From JAJCYK01 sp965224285 (GTDB lineage Bacteria > Bacteroidota > Bacteroidia > Cytophagales > Cyclobacteriaceae), in NCBI GenBank assembly GCA_965224285.1, contig OZ245043.1, positions 3,596,001 through 3,660,000 on the forward strand: a DNA stretch of 64,000 nt, written 5' to 3'. Below the pieces are notes generated by a model. That model had not been told where the DNA came from. It was given only the letters and a program-made list of their open reading frames with translations, and ran no database searches. Position numbers and translations under genes: made by a program. Below, one piece after another: positions 16,899 to 26,122 of this stretch (positions within the stretch are counted from its first letter, which is position 1; each line of letters starts with the position of its first letter).

Positions 16899-17140
16899 TT
16901 GGGTTTTACTTCTTCGTAATCTACGTACTCCCCTCCATCGTAGTCTTTATCAGATCGTTTTTTAGATTTATCGGGTACATAATCGATATTTAGATCACTG
17001 TCTGGCACTTTCCGGCTTTGCCTCTTAGTATGGGGAGTCTGGGGTGGCCCCATGGTTATGAACACGGTACGTATGAGATAGCCGCCGACTTTAATGATCA
17101 GGTAGGATACCAGGAAGAATATTAACAGAAATTTAATCAT
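16895..17140 (-). CDS. DUF4834-like single-span membrane protein
   Basis: This 81-residue protein has one N-terminal membrane helix (MIKFLLIFFLVSYLIIKVGG) followed by a charged cytoplasmic tail rich in Lys, Asp, Tyr and Glu (DKSKKRSDKDYDGGEYVDYE). The pattern matches the DUF4834 family of Bacteroidota, whose function is unknown. It lies 28 bases downstream of carB on the same strand, so it may be co-transcribed with it. Confidence 0.65.
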   Translation of the reverse strand: MIKFLLIFFLVSYLIIKVGGYLIRTVFITMGPPQTPHTKRQSRKVPDSDLNIDYVPDKSKKRSDKDYDGGEYVDYEEVKPN

Positions 17141-17168
17141 ATAGTAAGCTTACTCTATACCTATTAAC

Positions 17169-19982
17169 TTATTTGCTGAGGTAGAGGTTTCGTTCTGAGT
17201 ATACTTTCATAAAATAGTCGTCCATCAGATCATCGATAAAATAGATGGATTCGCCGGTAGATTTCATCTCAGGGCCTAATTCTTTATTCACATTAGGAAA
17301 TTTATTAAATGAGAATACCGGGACCTTGATTGCATACCCTTTCTTGGTTGGCTTAAAGTTAAAATCACTTAATTTATTGGCCCCGATCATTACTTTGGTG
17401 GCATAATTGACGTACGGTTCCTGGTAAGCTTTGCAGATAAAAGGTACTGTCCGGCTGGCCCGGGGATTAGCTTCTATTACGAACACTTTGTCATTCTTAA
17501 TGGCAAACTGGATGTTGATCAAACCCACGGTGTTCAGGGCCAGGGCAATTTTTCTGGTGTGCTCTTCAATTTGGCGCATGACAAAATCACCCAAATTATA
17601 GGGAGGCAGTACCGCATAGGAATCACCGGAATGGATGCCGGCAGGCTCGATATGTTCCATGATGCCAATGATAAAAACCTCCTCGCCATCGCAAATGGCA
17701 TCAGCTTCCGCTTCAATAGCCCCGTCCAGGAAATGATCCAACAGCACTTTGTTCCCTGGTATATCTTTCAATATATCCAGCACGTGGGCTTCCAGTTCCC
17801 GTTCATTGATCACGATCTTCATACTTTGCCCGCCCAGTACATATGAAGGTCTCACTAATAAAGGAAATCCTATATCCCGGGAAAGCTCAATAGCATCAGC
17901 AGCGCTTTCGATCACCCCAAATTCAGGATAGGGGATGTCATTGTCTTTTAGCAAAGTGGAGAAATTACCGCGGTCTTCCGCCAGATCCAGGGATTCATAT
18001 CCGGTTCCCATGATCCTTATTCCGTAACGGTTTAGCTTTTCAGCCAGTTTAAGAGCCGTTTGCCCACCCAATTGAACGATTATTCCCTCGGGATTTTCAT
18101 GCAGTATGATATCGTAAATGTGCTCCCAGAAAACTGGCTCGAAGTACAGCTTATCAGCGATGTCAAAATCCGTACTTACGGTTTCAGGATTGCAATTGAT
18201 CATGATGGTTTCGTACCCGCACTCACGGGCGGCCAGTACCCCGTGCACACAACTGTAATCGAACTCTATTCCCTGCCCGATCCGGTTGGGTCCTGATCCC
18301 AGAACCACAATTTTCTTATTGTCGGTGCTGATGGATTCGTTCTCCTGGTCAAAAGCGGAATAGTAGTAAGGAGTTTGTGCCTCGAATTCGGCGGCACAAG
18401 TATCCACTAATTTATACACCCTTTTTATACCCCGGTCAGTGCGGTGGTTGAACACCTCACTTTCCAAACAACCCATTAAATGCCCCAATTGGCGGTCGGC
18501 GTATCCTTTCTCCTTAGCGGTGCGCAACAAGTCATCCGGTAAGGTATCCAGGGTATGGGCCTTGATCTTTTCCTCTATCAGGATCAATTCCTCAATCTGT
18601 TGCAGAAACCACTTATCGATCTTAGTCAGGCTTTGAATAGTATTAAAAGGCACTCCCATTTTGAAGGCGTCGTAAATATGGAACAGCCGATTCCAGGTGG
18701 GGTTTTCCAGACTGTCCAGCAGCCTCTCACGATCTTTGAGCTCTCGTCCGTCCGCTCCCAGTCCATTGCGGTTTATCTCCAATGATTGACAGGCCTTTTG
18801 CAGGGCTTCTTGAAAATTCCTGCCGATGCCCATCACTTCTCCTACTGACTTCATTTGTAACCCAAGATGCCTGTCGGAGCCTTTGAATTTATCAAAGTTC
18901 CATCTGGGGATCTTTACGATCACATAGTCTAAGGCGGGCTCAAAATAAGCAGAAGTAGTTTTGGTGATCTGGTTATCCAATTCATGTAGATTATATCCTA
19001 TTGCCAACTTAGCGGCTATCTTGGCAATGGGATACCCGGTAGCTTTTGATGCCAAGGCAGATGATCTGCTTACTCTGGGATTGATCTCAATGGCAATGAT
19101 CTCATCGTTTTCGGGGTTTACCGCAAACTGCACATTGCAACCCCCTGCAAACTGACCAATGCCGTTCATCATATTGATGGCCAGATCCCGCATTTCCTGA
19201 TAAACAGTATCTGGCAGTGTCATGGCTGGTGCGACGGTAATAGAGTCACCTGTGTGTACGCCCATGGGATCAAAATTTTCTATAGAGCAAATGATGATCA
19301 CATTGCCCAGGTTGTCCCTAAGCAGTTCTAGCTCGTATTCTTTCCAGCCCAGTATACTTTGCTCAATTAATACCTCATGTATAGGAGATGTGTGTAACCC
19401 GTTATTCAGGGCTTTTTCAAAATTCTCCGCACTATTGACGAAGCCACCTCCGGTACCCCCCAGGGTATAGGATGGTCTAATAACCAACGGAAACCCAATT
19501 TCCTGGGCGATTTCCTTACCCTGTAGAAATGAGGTAGCGGTTTTACCCCGGCAAACATTAATATTGAGTTCCTTCATTTTCAGGCGGAACCGTTCCCTGT
19601 CTTCGGTGGTTTGAATAGCGTCTATATCTACTCCAATAATTTTCACCCCGTACTTTTCCCAAATACCGGAATTTTGGCATTCGATAGCCAGATTTAGCGC
19701 TGTTTGGCCACCCATAGTGGGCAGGACAGCGTCAATTTTATGCTTTTCCAGGATCTTGACGATGTATTTGCGCTCCAGCGGTTTTAAGTAGACATGATCC
19801 GCCGTGACCGGATCCGTCATAATAGTAGCTGGGTTGGAATTGATTAATATTACTTCTATCCCTTCGTCACGCAATGAACGGGCAGCCTGTGAGCCGCTAT
19901 AGTCAAATTCACAGGCTTGTCCAATAATGATGGGTCCGCTTCCTATGATAAGGACTGAATTGATACTTTTATCTCGAGGCAT
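17169..19982 (-). CDS. carB: Carbamoyl-phosphate synthase large subunit
   Basis: This 937-residue protein has the two homologous ATP-grasp halves of CarB, opening GSGPIIIGQACEFDYSG (residue 14) and GSGPNRIGQGIEFDYSC (about 560). Each half carries the PSYxLGG nucleotide loop (RPSYTLGGTGGGF, RPSYVLGGQSMK) and the IEINPRVSRSS / IEANPRASRTV metal-binding element. It makes carbamoyl phosphate from bicarbonate, ammonia and two ATP for pyrimidine and arginine synthesis. It ends soon after the second half, about 130 residues shorter than the E. coli enzyme. The C-terminal MGS-like allosteric domain (UMP, ornithine, IMP) therefore seems absent. carA is not in the window. Confidence 0.96.
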   Translation of the reverse strand: MPRDKSINSVLIIGSGPIIIGQACEFDYSGSQAARSLRDEGIEVILINSNPATIMTDPVTADHVYLKPLERKYIVKILEKHKIDAVLPTMGGQTALNLAIECQNSGIWEKYGVKIIGVDIDAIQTTEDRERFRLKMKELNINVCRGKTATSFLQGKEIAQEIGFPLVIRPSYTLGGTGGGFVNSAENFEKALNNGLHTSPIHEVLIEQSILGWKEYELELLRDNLGNVIIICSIENFDPMGVHTGDSITVAPAMTLPDTVYQEMRDLAINMMNGIGQFAGGCNVQFAVNPENDEIIAIEINPRVSRSSALASKATGYPIAKIAAKLAIGYNLHELDNQITKTTSAYFEPALDYVIVKIPRWNFDKFKGSDRHLGLQMKSVGEVMGIGRNFQEALQKACQSLEINRNGLGADGRELKDRERLLDSLENPTWNRLFHIYDAFKMGVPFNTIQSLTKIDKWFLQQIEELILIEEKIKAHTLDTLPDDLLRTAKEKGYADRQLGHLMGCLESEVFNHRTDRGIKRVYKLVDTCAAEFEAQTPYYYSAFDQENESISTDNKKIVVLGSGPNRIGQGIEFDYSCVHGVLAARECGYETIMINCNPETVSTDFDIADKLYFEPVFWEHIYDIILHENPEGIIVQLGGQTALKLAEKLNRYGIRIMGTGYESLDLAEDRGNFSTLLKDNDIPYPEFGVIESAADAIELSRDIGFPLLVRPSYVLGGQSMKIVINERELEAHVLDILKDIPGNKVLLDHFLDGAIEAEADAICDGEEVFIIGIMEHIEPAGIHSGDSYAVLPPYNLGDFVMRQIEEHTRKIALALNTVGLINIQFAIKNDKVFVIEANPRASRTVPFICKAYQEPYVNYATKVMIGANKLSDFNFKPTKKGYAIKVPVFSFNKFPNVNKELGPEMKSTGESIYFIDDLMDDYFMKVYSERNLYLSK

Positions 19983-20020
19983 TAACTAGCGGTTTTAAGA
20001 GTTTGGTGGGTTAAACCGGA

Positions 20021-20028
20021 CAAAGTTA
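20021..20028 (-). promoter_or_regulatory. -7 box upstream of carB
   Basis: The reverse strand reads TAACTTTG, matching TAnnTTTG, about 38 bases before the carB ATG. A clear -33 TTTG at the usual spacing is not seen. Confidence 0.4.
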
Positions 20029-20068
20029 GATTAAATTGGATCAAATAAAAAAATCACTATCAGTTGTA

Positions 20069-20097
20069 GAAAAAAAAAGACCCGCTAGCGGGCCTTT
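20069..20097 (-). terminator. Rho-independent terminator after DoxX-like gene
   Basis: The perfect palindrome CCCGCTAGCGGG (20081-20092), extended by AAAG/CTTT, is followed on the reverse strand by a long T-run (plus-strand A-run 20069-20078). It lies 22 bases past the stop of the gene at 20120-20479 and insulates it from carB. Confidence 0.85.
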
Positions 20098-20119
20098 AAA
20101 TAATTTTGGAACTCTTTTT

Positions 20120-20479
20120 TCAGTCGCTGGAGTGTCCTGCCAGGCAAAGAGCTCCACCTGCCAGGGCAGTATCCTTAAGCAGATTGGGCATAGAAGATTG
20201 CATATTTTCACTGAGTCCAGGCACATGGACCGTAAGCACAAATACAATAAGCATTAAGGCTAATAACAAACAAGCTAATCGAGCTTTTTTCTGGATTAGA
20301 ATAGCTACGGCCGCCAGAATTAATGCTAGACCTGTTATGTAAACCCAAATGGTGGGTGCAGGTAAAAAGGAAGGGACCATTCCGGACATATCCTGTGCAC
20401 TGGTAAAATGGAAAATTCCAAAAATTGCCATGGGAACTGCATACAGTATCCTGGCTCCAATGGTAGTCAGAGAACTCAT
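20120..20479 (-). CDS. DoxX-like integral membrane protein
   Basis: This 119-residue protein has four hydrophobic helices. The first contains ILYAVPMAIFGIFHFTSAQD and later ones LALILAAVAILIQKKA and LLLALMLIVFVLTVHVPG; the last contains DTALAGGALCLAG. Spacing and the Gly/Phe/His-rich first helix fit the DoxX family of small quinone- or redox-associated membrane proteins, whose roles vary. Nothing in the context narrows it. A strong terminator follows. Confidence 0.7.
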   Translation of the reverse strand: MSSLTTIGARILYAVPMAIFGIFHFTSAQDMSGMVPSFLPAPTIWVYITGLALILAAVAILIQKKARLACLLLALMLIVFVLTVHVPGLSENMQSSMPNLLKDTALAGGALCLAGHSSD

Positions 20480-20673
20480 ATTTTAATTTTTTAGGTTTTT
20501 AGATCCTTTCAATATAAGAAATTTACTTCAAATGCAATTCGGATTTCCTTTGGACTGCAAGTCGCAATCATCGATTTCCAGGATAAGGGGTGGAATTTAT
20601 CATTTGCGTAAAAGTTTTTAATGTTTTAACTTATCGGCTTGTATCAACACAACTTCCAATCAATCAGAATACC

Positions 20674-21564
20674 ATGAAATTAATCTCTCAAATCTTCGCT
20701 GTCTTGGTATGTGCCGGGTACCTAGTTGGAACCAGCTCATGTTCTTCGCCTAAGCAGGAGGAAAACGATGCCCAGGAGTTTGACCAGGCGGCTGAGGAGT
20801 TAACCGAGCAGATTGAAGAGATCGTCTACCAGATCCCTCCACCAGCTGAGATACCCTATATTTTGCAGGCTACCGGGGTGGAAATGGATCAGAGCCTGGT
20901 AAATGATCTGAATAAGGCCGACTCCTATCAGGGGTCCGATGATAAATCGGCTATGAATCTGGGTGTTTATGCCGCCGATATTGGTTACCTGAGTTCGTAT
21001 GACAAGTCACAGGAGGCATTGAACTACTTCACCAAGATGAAAGGTTTGGCTGATCAGATCGGGGTCACCACCAGTGTGGACACCGAGGTAATAAACCGTT
21101 TTGAAAGTAATCTGTCCTCCAAAGACAGCCTGGCGGATATCGTTAACGAAGCCATCAGCAACACTGATGAGCATTTAAAAAACAGTGGTCGTAACCGAAC
21201 TGCCGCCCTGGTCTTGACTGGTTCTTTTATGGAAGGCCTATATATAAGTAGTTCTCTGGTAAAAAATTATCCACATGATATCCTGGATGAAGAAAATAGG
21301 AAGTTGATCCTCATACCCTTGGTAAGATTAATATTGGACCAGGAGAAGCCTTTGGGGGATTTATATGCCATGCTGGATCAATTGGAAAGTGATGAGACGG
21401 TAGACCAATTGAAAGACATGACCAGTGGCTTACTAGAGCAGTACGCCGCATTGGATATTCAGGAAAAAATCCGAAACAACGAAGGAGTGACCTTATTGGA
21501 GGACGAAAATCTTGCCGGGGTAACTAATCAGATCGGTGATATCCGAAGTTTTATCGTGGACTAA
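20674..21564 (+). CDS. Lipoprotein, hypothetical, helical
   Basis: I choose ATG 20674 because it gives a proper lipoprotein signal (MKLISQIFAVLVCAGYLVGT, then SSCSSP); an upstream ATG at 20590 only adds a non-signal extension. The mature protein of about 270 residues is acidic and mostly helical (FDQAAEELTEQIEEIVYQIP at its start, MNLGVYAADIGYLSSYDKSQ, AALVLTGSFMEGLYISSSLV). Glu, Asp and Leu dominate. No enzyme motif is visible. The pattern matches a widespread but uncharacterised Bacteroidota lipoprotein. It is followed by a terminator, so it is monocistronic. Confidence 0.8.
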   Translation: MKLISQIFAVLVCAGYLVGTSSCSSPKQEENDAQEFDQAAEELTEQIEEIVYQIPPPAEIPYILQATGVEMDQSLVNDLNKADSYQGSDDKSAMNLGVYAADIGYLSSYDKSQEALNYFTKMKGLADQIGVTTSVDTEVINRFESNLSSKDSLADIVNEAISNTDEHLKNSGRNRTAALVLTGSFMEGLYISSSLVKNYPHDILDEENRKLILIPLVRLILDQEKPLGDLYAMLDQLESDETVDQLKDMTSGLLEQYAALDIQEKIRNNEGVTLLEDENLAGVTNQIGDIRSFIVD

Positions 21565-21589
21565 GATAAAAATCTAACAACATCGAAGA

Positions 21590-21617
21590 AGCATTGAAGC
21601 AATTCAATGCTTTTTTT
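21590..21617 (+). terminator. Rho-independent terminator after lipoprotein gene
   Basis: AGCATTGAA (21590-21598) pairs perfectly with TTCAATGCT (21603-21611) across a GCAA tetraloop, followed by seven T. It lies 26 bases past the stop codon. Confidence 0.92.
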
Positions 21618-21629
21618 GTAAACAACCAT

Positions 21630-21637
21630 TAGCTTTG
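21630..21637 (+). promoter_or_regulatory. -7 box upstream of ABCG-type transporter
   Basis: TAGCTTTG matches TAnnTTTG and lies 30 bases before the ATG at 21667, immediately after the preceding terminator. No convincing -33 element is seen at 19-21 bases. Confidence 0.45.
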
Positions 21638-21666
21638 CCGTTTATTCCCCCGCTCAGGGGTATATC

Positions 21667-24600
21667 ATGAGTGAACAGCTATTACAAGCCATTATCCAGT
21701 TATTTGCCATCGTGGCAAAAGAAGGAAGCGTCACTTATAGTGAACGGCTTACTATTAAGGAATTCCTGGATAGACAACTCAATCAGGAAGGTGTCGACAA
21801 GTACATGGATCTGTTTGACAAAATGGTGCTGGAAAGGGAATCAGAGAAGGTCAAGATCGAAAATACCGATGACGATACAGTCGATTTTGTAGAGGATTGG
21901 TCAAAGATCATTGGAATAACCCGGCAGCTGAATCGCGAGATCACCAAGCATCAAAAAGTGGTGCTTACACTTAAGATGATGGAGTTGATATCGGCTGATA
22001 AGACGATTTCTGAACGTGAGGCCAATCTACTCTATTACATCAGTGATGCCTTGAAGCTACAGAAGAAGACTGTCAAGAACATTCAAAACTTTGTGGACTA
22101 TCATTATGATACCCCAGTGGCGTCCTCCAACTTATTGGTGATTGATGATGGTTCTATTGAAGTTCCCGACAAACTAAACCATATGGTGGCTGCTGGGTTG
22201 CAGGGGCAACTGGTGGTTTTAAGACTACCTTCTATCGAAGGCTATTATATAAAGTATCTTGGCAGGGCCGGGGTTTACCTTAATGGGGTACCCTTAAAGA
22301 ACAACAAAGGCGTAGTGTTTTCCACCGGAAGTACCATTCGATCCTATCGGATGGAACCTATCTACTATTCCGATGTGGTAAGCAAATTCCTGACCTCCAA
22401 ATCACTGCAAAAGATAGTATTTAAGGCAGAAGATATCCATTACAAATTTCCCGACGGGATCTTGGGGCTTAGGGGGATTAATATTTTTGAAGAATCAGGC
22501 AAGCTGATTGGGATCATGGGCAGCAGTGGCTCCGGAAAGTCCACTTTGCTAAATGTATTAAATGGCCAATTAACGCCTTCGTCGGGGGAAGTCCTGATCA
22601 ACCAGATCAATATACATAAACAAGATGATCAAATCGAGGGGGTTATCGGGTATATACCGCAGGATGACTTTCTTATTGAGGACCTCACCGTTTATGAGAA
22701 TTTATATTTTGCCGCCCGGTTGTGTTTTGGGGATGCATCACAAAAGGAAATTGACAAGCTGGTCACCAAGACCCTGGCAAATCTGGGTTTGACGGATATC
22801 CGGGATTTGAAGGTAGGTACCCCATTGGATAAGATCATTAGCGGGGGTCAGCGCAAGCGGGTGAATGTGGGCTTGGAGTTATTAAGAGAGCCTCAGGTTC
22901 TTTTTGTAGATGAACCTACTTCAGGACTCAGTTCTCGCGATTCTGAAAACATCATGGACCTGCTAAAGGAACTATCCTTAAAAGGTAAGCTGGTTTTCGT
23001 TGTGATCCATCAACCATCGTCGGATATCTTTAAGATGTTCGACCGGCTGGTGATTTTGGATGTGGGTGGCTATCAGATCTACTACGGCAACCCGGTGGAA
23101 GCGGAATCTTACTTTAAGGATATTGTAAATCTTATCGATAAGGATCTAGGAACTTGCCCTATGTGTGGTAATCTTCGTCCGGAGGAGATCTTTAATATTA
23201 TCGAGACCAAGGTAGTAAATGAGTATGGTCGTCTCACAGACAGAAGAAAAGTAAGCCCTCAGGAGTGGGAAGAACATTTTAAATACCGGTCTATACTTCC
23301 GGTGGTTAGCAATATTGAAGAGAAACCAGAGGGCAAATTACGGATTCCCAGCAGACTTAAGCAATTCCTGATATTTACCAAACGAGATATACGCTCCAAG
23401 CTGAGTGATTTGCAGTATATCTTGATCAACTCACTGGAAGCCCCTTTGCTGGCTGTAATTTTGGCCTTTATTGTCAAACAATTTCCCTCTACTGCCAATG
23501 CAGTCTACTCTTTTGGGGATAATGTAAACATACCTGCATTCTTTTTCATGAGTGTGATCATTGCCCTGTTTATGGGATTGACGGTAAGCGCGGAAGAAAT
23601 AATTAAGGATAGGAAAATTTTGAAAAGGGAGCGTTTCCTGCATTTGAGTAGAGGAAGCTATTTGACTTCTAAGATCACTATATTGTTTGCTATATCTGCT
23701 GTCCAGACCCTTGCATTTACTATAATTGGCAGCCTGATTCTAGAGATCAGGGGCATGCTATTTGCTAATTGGGTGGCGTTATTCAGCGCTGCTTGCTTCG
23801 CCAACGTACTGGGTTTAAATATCAGTTCGGCATTCCGTCATGCCGTTACGGTATACATATTGATCCCTATATTATTAATTCCCCAGTTGGTATTGGGCGG
23901 AGTAGTGGTACGGTTTGACGACCTTAATCCCAACTTGCGTTCAGCAGACAAAGTACCTATGGTGGGGGAGGTGATGACCAGTCGATGGGCCTACGAAGCT
24001 TTGATGGTTCATCAATTCCGGGCTAACCGCTATCAGAAGAGATTTTATCCTTTTGATCAAGTGAAAGCTAATTCTGAATATAAAACCGTATACTTAATCC
24101 CCACTTTACGCTCCAAACTTCAACTGTTTAAGCCAACTGGACCTGAGGCGCCTGATGAGGTAAAAGTTGACGCGTTGACTACCTTGAGGATTGCATTGGA
24201 TAAGGAATTGGAGATTGTGGGTAGGGATAAACTGGCGGTTTACGACAATTTATACCTGGAGCAGATAGACCCGCAAACAGTTCAGCAGGTGGAAGAATTT
24301 TTATCCACACTGAAACGCTTTTACAACAATAAATACCTTAAGGCTGAGGATGAAAGCCGCCTTTTGGCCAACAGCATTGAAGAACGTGATCCGGGTGCTA
24401 TTAATAAGATGCGAGATCGATACTTAAATCAAAATATAAATGATATTGTGCGGAATGTTAAAACCACGGAACGGATTGTGGAGGTGGATAACGAGCTAAT
24501 ACAGAAAATCTATCCCATATACCTGTGGCCGGATAGAGATAAAACCTTTAATTTTCGCACACAGTTTTTTGTAGCGCATAAACCGTTTTTAGGCTTTTAT

Positions 24601-24711
24601 ATGCATACCTTTCTCTTTAATATGCTGGTAATATGGGTAATGACCCTGGGCTTATATGTGCTGCTCTATTTTGATGTACTGGGTTTCCTTTTTCTCCCTA
24701 AAAAATCCTGA
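21667..24711 (+). CDS. ABCG-type ABC transporter, ATPase-permease fusion with TerB-like N-terminus
   Basis: This is a 1014-residue protein. Residues 1-145 are helical and TerB-like (LFAIVAKEGSVTYSERLTIK, MELISADKTISEREANLLYY), a probable regulatory module. Residues 150-240 form a small beta domain (FHA-like placement). The ATPase follows: Walker A GIMGSSGSGKSTLLNVLNG near 285, Q-loop YIPQDD, signature ISGGQRKRVNVGLELL near 400, Walker B VLFVDEPTSGLSSRD and the switch His in VIHQPSSD. A C-terminal ABC2-type membrane part has at least six helices (FFFMSVIIALFMGLTVSAEE, HTFLFNMLVIWVMTLGLYVL) with a large soluble insertion near 790-960. The half-transporter order is that of ABCG/White exporters. 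The cargo is unknown. It ends directly against the convergent lpdA. Confidence 0.88.
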   Translation: MSEQLLQAIIQLFAIVAKEGSVTYSERLTIKEFLDRQLNQEGVDKYMDLFDKMVLERESEKVKIENTDDDTVDFVEDWSKIIGITRQLNREITKHQKVVLTLKMMELISADKTISEREANLLYYISDALKLQKKTVKNIQNFVDYHYDTPVASSNLLVIDDGSIEVPDKLNHMVAAGLQGQLVVLRLPSIEGYYIKYLGRAGVYLNGVPLKNNKGVVFSTGSTIRSYRMEPIYYSDVVSKFLTSKSLQKIVFKAEDIHYKFPDGILGLRGINIFEESGKLIGIMGSSGSGKSTLLNVLNGQLTPSSGEVLINQINIHKQDDQIEGVIGYIPQDDFLIEDLTVYENLYFAARLCFGDASQKEIDKLVTKTLANLGLTDIRDLKVGTPLDKIISGGQRKRVNVGLELLREPQVLFVDEPTSGLSSRDSENIMDLLKELSLKGKLVFVVIHQPSSDIFKMFDRLVILDVGGYQIYYGNPVEAESYFKDIVNLIDKDLGTCPMCGNLRPEEIFNIIETKVVNEYGRLTDRRKVSPQEWEEHFKYRSILPVVSNIEEKPEGKLRIPSRLKQFLIFTKRDIRSKLSDLQYILINSLEAPLLAVILAFIVKQFPSTANAVYSFGDNVNIPAFFFMSVIIALFMGLTVSAEEIIKDRKILKRERFLHLSRGSYLTSKITILFAISAVQTLAFTIIGSLILEIRGMLFANWVALFSAACFANVLGLNISSAFRHAVTVYILIPILLIPQLVLGGVVVRFDDLNPNLRSADKVPMVGEVMTSRWAYEALMVHQFRANRYQKRFYPFDQVKANSEYKTVYLIPTLRSKLQLFKPTGPEAPDEVKVDALTTLRIALDKELEIVGRDKLAVYDNLYLEQIDPQTVQQVEEFLSTLKRFYNNKYLKAEDESRLLANSIEERDPGAINKMRDRYLNQNINDIVRNVKTTERIVEVDNELIQKIYPIYLWPDRDKTFNFRTQFFVAHKPFLGFYMHTFLFNMLVIWVMTLGLYVLLYFDVLGFLFLPKKS

Positions 24712-26112
24712 TCAGATATTTAAAGGTCGGTTTGCGGTAGCCACCAGACAAGCTTCTTTGATGGCTTCGGCAAAAGTAGGATGAGCATGGGACATCCTGG
24801 TGATATCCTCCGCAGAGGCCCGGTATTCCATAGCAACCACTGCCTCGCCGATAAGATCCGCAGCCCTGGGTCCAATTATGTGCATCCCCAATATTTCATC
24901 GGTTTGCTTGTCGGCCAATACTTTCACCAGCCCATCAGTATCCATACTGGCTCGTGCCCGGGCTGAAGCTTTGAAAGGAAAGCTTCCGGACTTATAGTTG
25001 ATTTTTTTCTCTTTCAATTGCTGTTCGGTATAACCTACCGAGGCCACTTCCGGCCAAGTATACACCACTCCGGGGATAAGCAGATAATTAATGTGAGGTT
25101 TTTGGCCGGCCAGTATTTCGGCTACCAGAACCCCCTCCTCCTCCGCTTTATGAGCCAGCATCGGGCCCCTTACCACATCACCGATGGCGTAAATATTATC
25201 CACGGATGTTTTTAGATTATCATCCACCGGTATGCGTCCGGCTTTGTCGGTTTGAATGCCCACCGTCTCCAGGCCAAGTCCCTCGGTATACGGCTTTCGG
25301 CCAATAGAAACCAGGCAGTAATCCCCTTTTAGCTGCTTGGTTTTATCATTGCTGTCTTTGGCAGCGACCGTCACTTGGCGTCCACTGTTTTTTACCGAGG
25401 TGACCTGGTGTTTCAGCAGGAAATCAAATCCCAGTTTTTTCAGTACTTTTTGCAGCTCCTTACCCATGGTGAGATCCATGGTGGGTATAATACTGTCCAG
25501 CAATTCCACCACGGTGATTTTACTACCCATTCGGGCAAATACCGATCCCAACTCCAGCCCTATGATCCCCCCGCCAATGATGATAAGATGCTTGGGCAAT
25601 TTAGTTAGCTCCAGCGCCTCGGTGCTGGTGATCACCCGTTTTTTGTCGATCTTTATAAAAGGTAAGGAAGCGGGTTTGGATCCGGAGGCAATAATTATGT
25701 GTTTTGATTCAATGGTCTTTGAGCCATCTTCACCTCCATTTACCTCAATAGTATTACGGCCCTTGAAGCTTCCGGTGCCTTGATGTACCTCAATTTTGTT
25801 TTTTTTCATTAAGTAAGCCACTCCCGCGGTAGTTTGATCTACTACAGCTTGCTTGCGCTTCACCATTTGCCCCAGGTCAACCGAAAGCCCCTCCGTATTT
25901 ATCCCATGTTCTTTGAAAGTATGGGCCGCGGCATGATAGTGCTCCGATGAGTCCAATAGCGCTTTGCTGGGTATACAACCTACATTCAGGCAAGTACCAC
26001 CCAGGGTAGAATATTTTTCTATAATGGCTACTTTCATACCCAATTGAGCACAGCGGATGGCTGCAATATACCCGCCCGGGCCTGATCCGATTACAGTAAC
26101 ATCGTATTGCAT
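24712..26112 (-). CDS. lpdA: Dihydrolipoyl dehydrogenase (E3)
   Basis: This 466-residue protein opens with the FAD motif VIGSGPGGYIAAIRCAQLG, followed by the redox disulfide GGTCLNVGCIPSKALL, the NAD motif IIIGGGIIGLELGSVFARMG near 175, the FAD-binding YAIGDVVRGPMLAHKAEEEG near 310 and the C-terminal His-Glu pair SHAHPTFAEAIKEA. It reoxidises dihydrolipoamide on E2 and makes NADH. It is the third gene of the sucA-sucB-lpd operon, 10 bases after sucB, so it serves the 2-oxoglutarate dehydrogenase complex. It may also serve other lipoyl complexes. Confidence 0.96.
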   Translation of the reverse strand: MQYDVTVIGSGPGGYIAAIRCAQLGMKVAIIEKYSTLGGTCLNVGCIPSKALLDSSEHYHAAAHTFKEHGINTEGLSVDLGQMVKRKQAVVDQTTAGVAYLMKKNKIEVHQGTGSFKGRNTIEVNGGEDGSKTIESKHIIIASGSKPASLPFIKIDKKRVITSTEALELTKLPKHLIIIGGGIIGLELGSVFARMGSKITVVELLDSIIPTMDLTMGKELQKVLKKLGFDFLLKHQVTSVKNSGRQVTVAAKDSNDKTKQLKGDYCLVSIGRKPYTEGLGLETVGIQTDKAGRIPVDDNLKTSVDNIYAIGDVVRGPMLAHKAEEEGVLVAEILAGQKPHINYLLIPGVVYTWPEVASVGYTEQQLKEKKINYKSGSFPFKASARARASMDTDGLVKVLADKQTDEILGMHIIGPRAADLIGEAVVAMEYRASAEDITRMSHAHPTFAEAIKEACLVATANRPLNI

Positions 26113-26122
26113 AAGATTGTGA

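Noticed and set aside
20590..20673. Upstream ATG for the lipoprotein gene
   Set aside because: It would bury the lipoprotein signal peptide 28 residues inside the protein.
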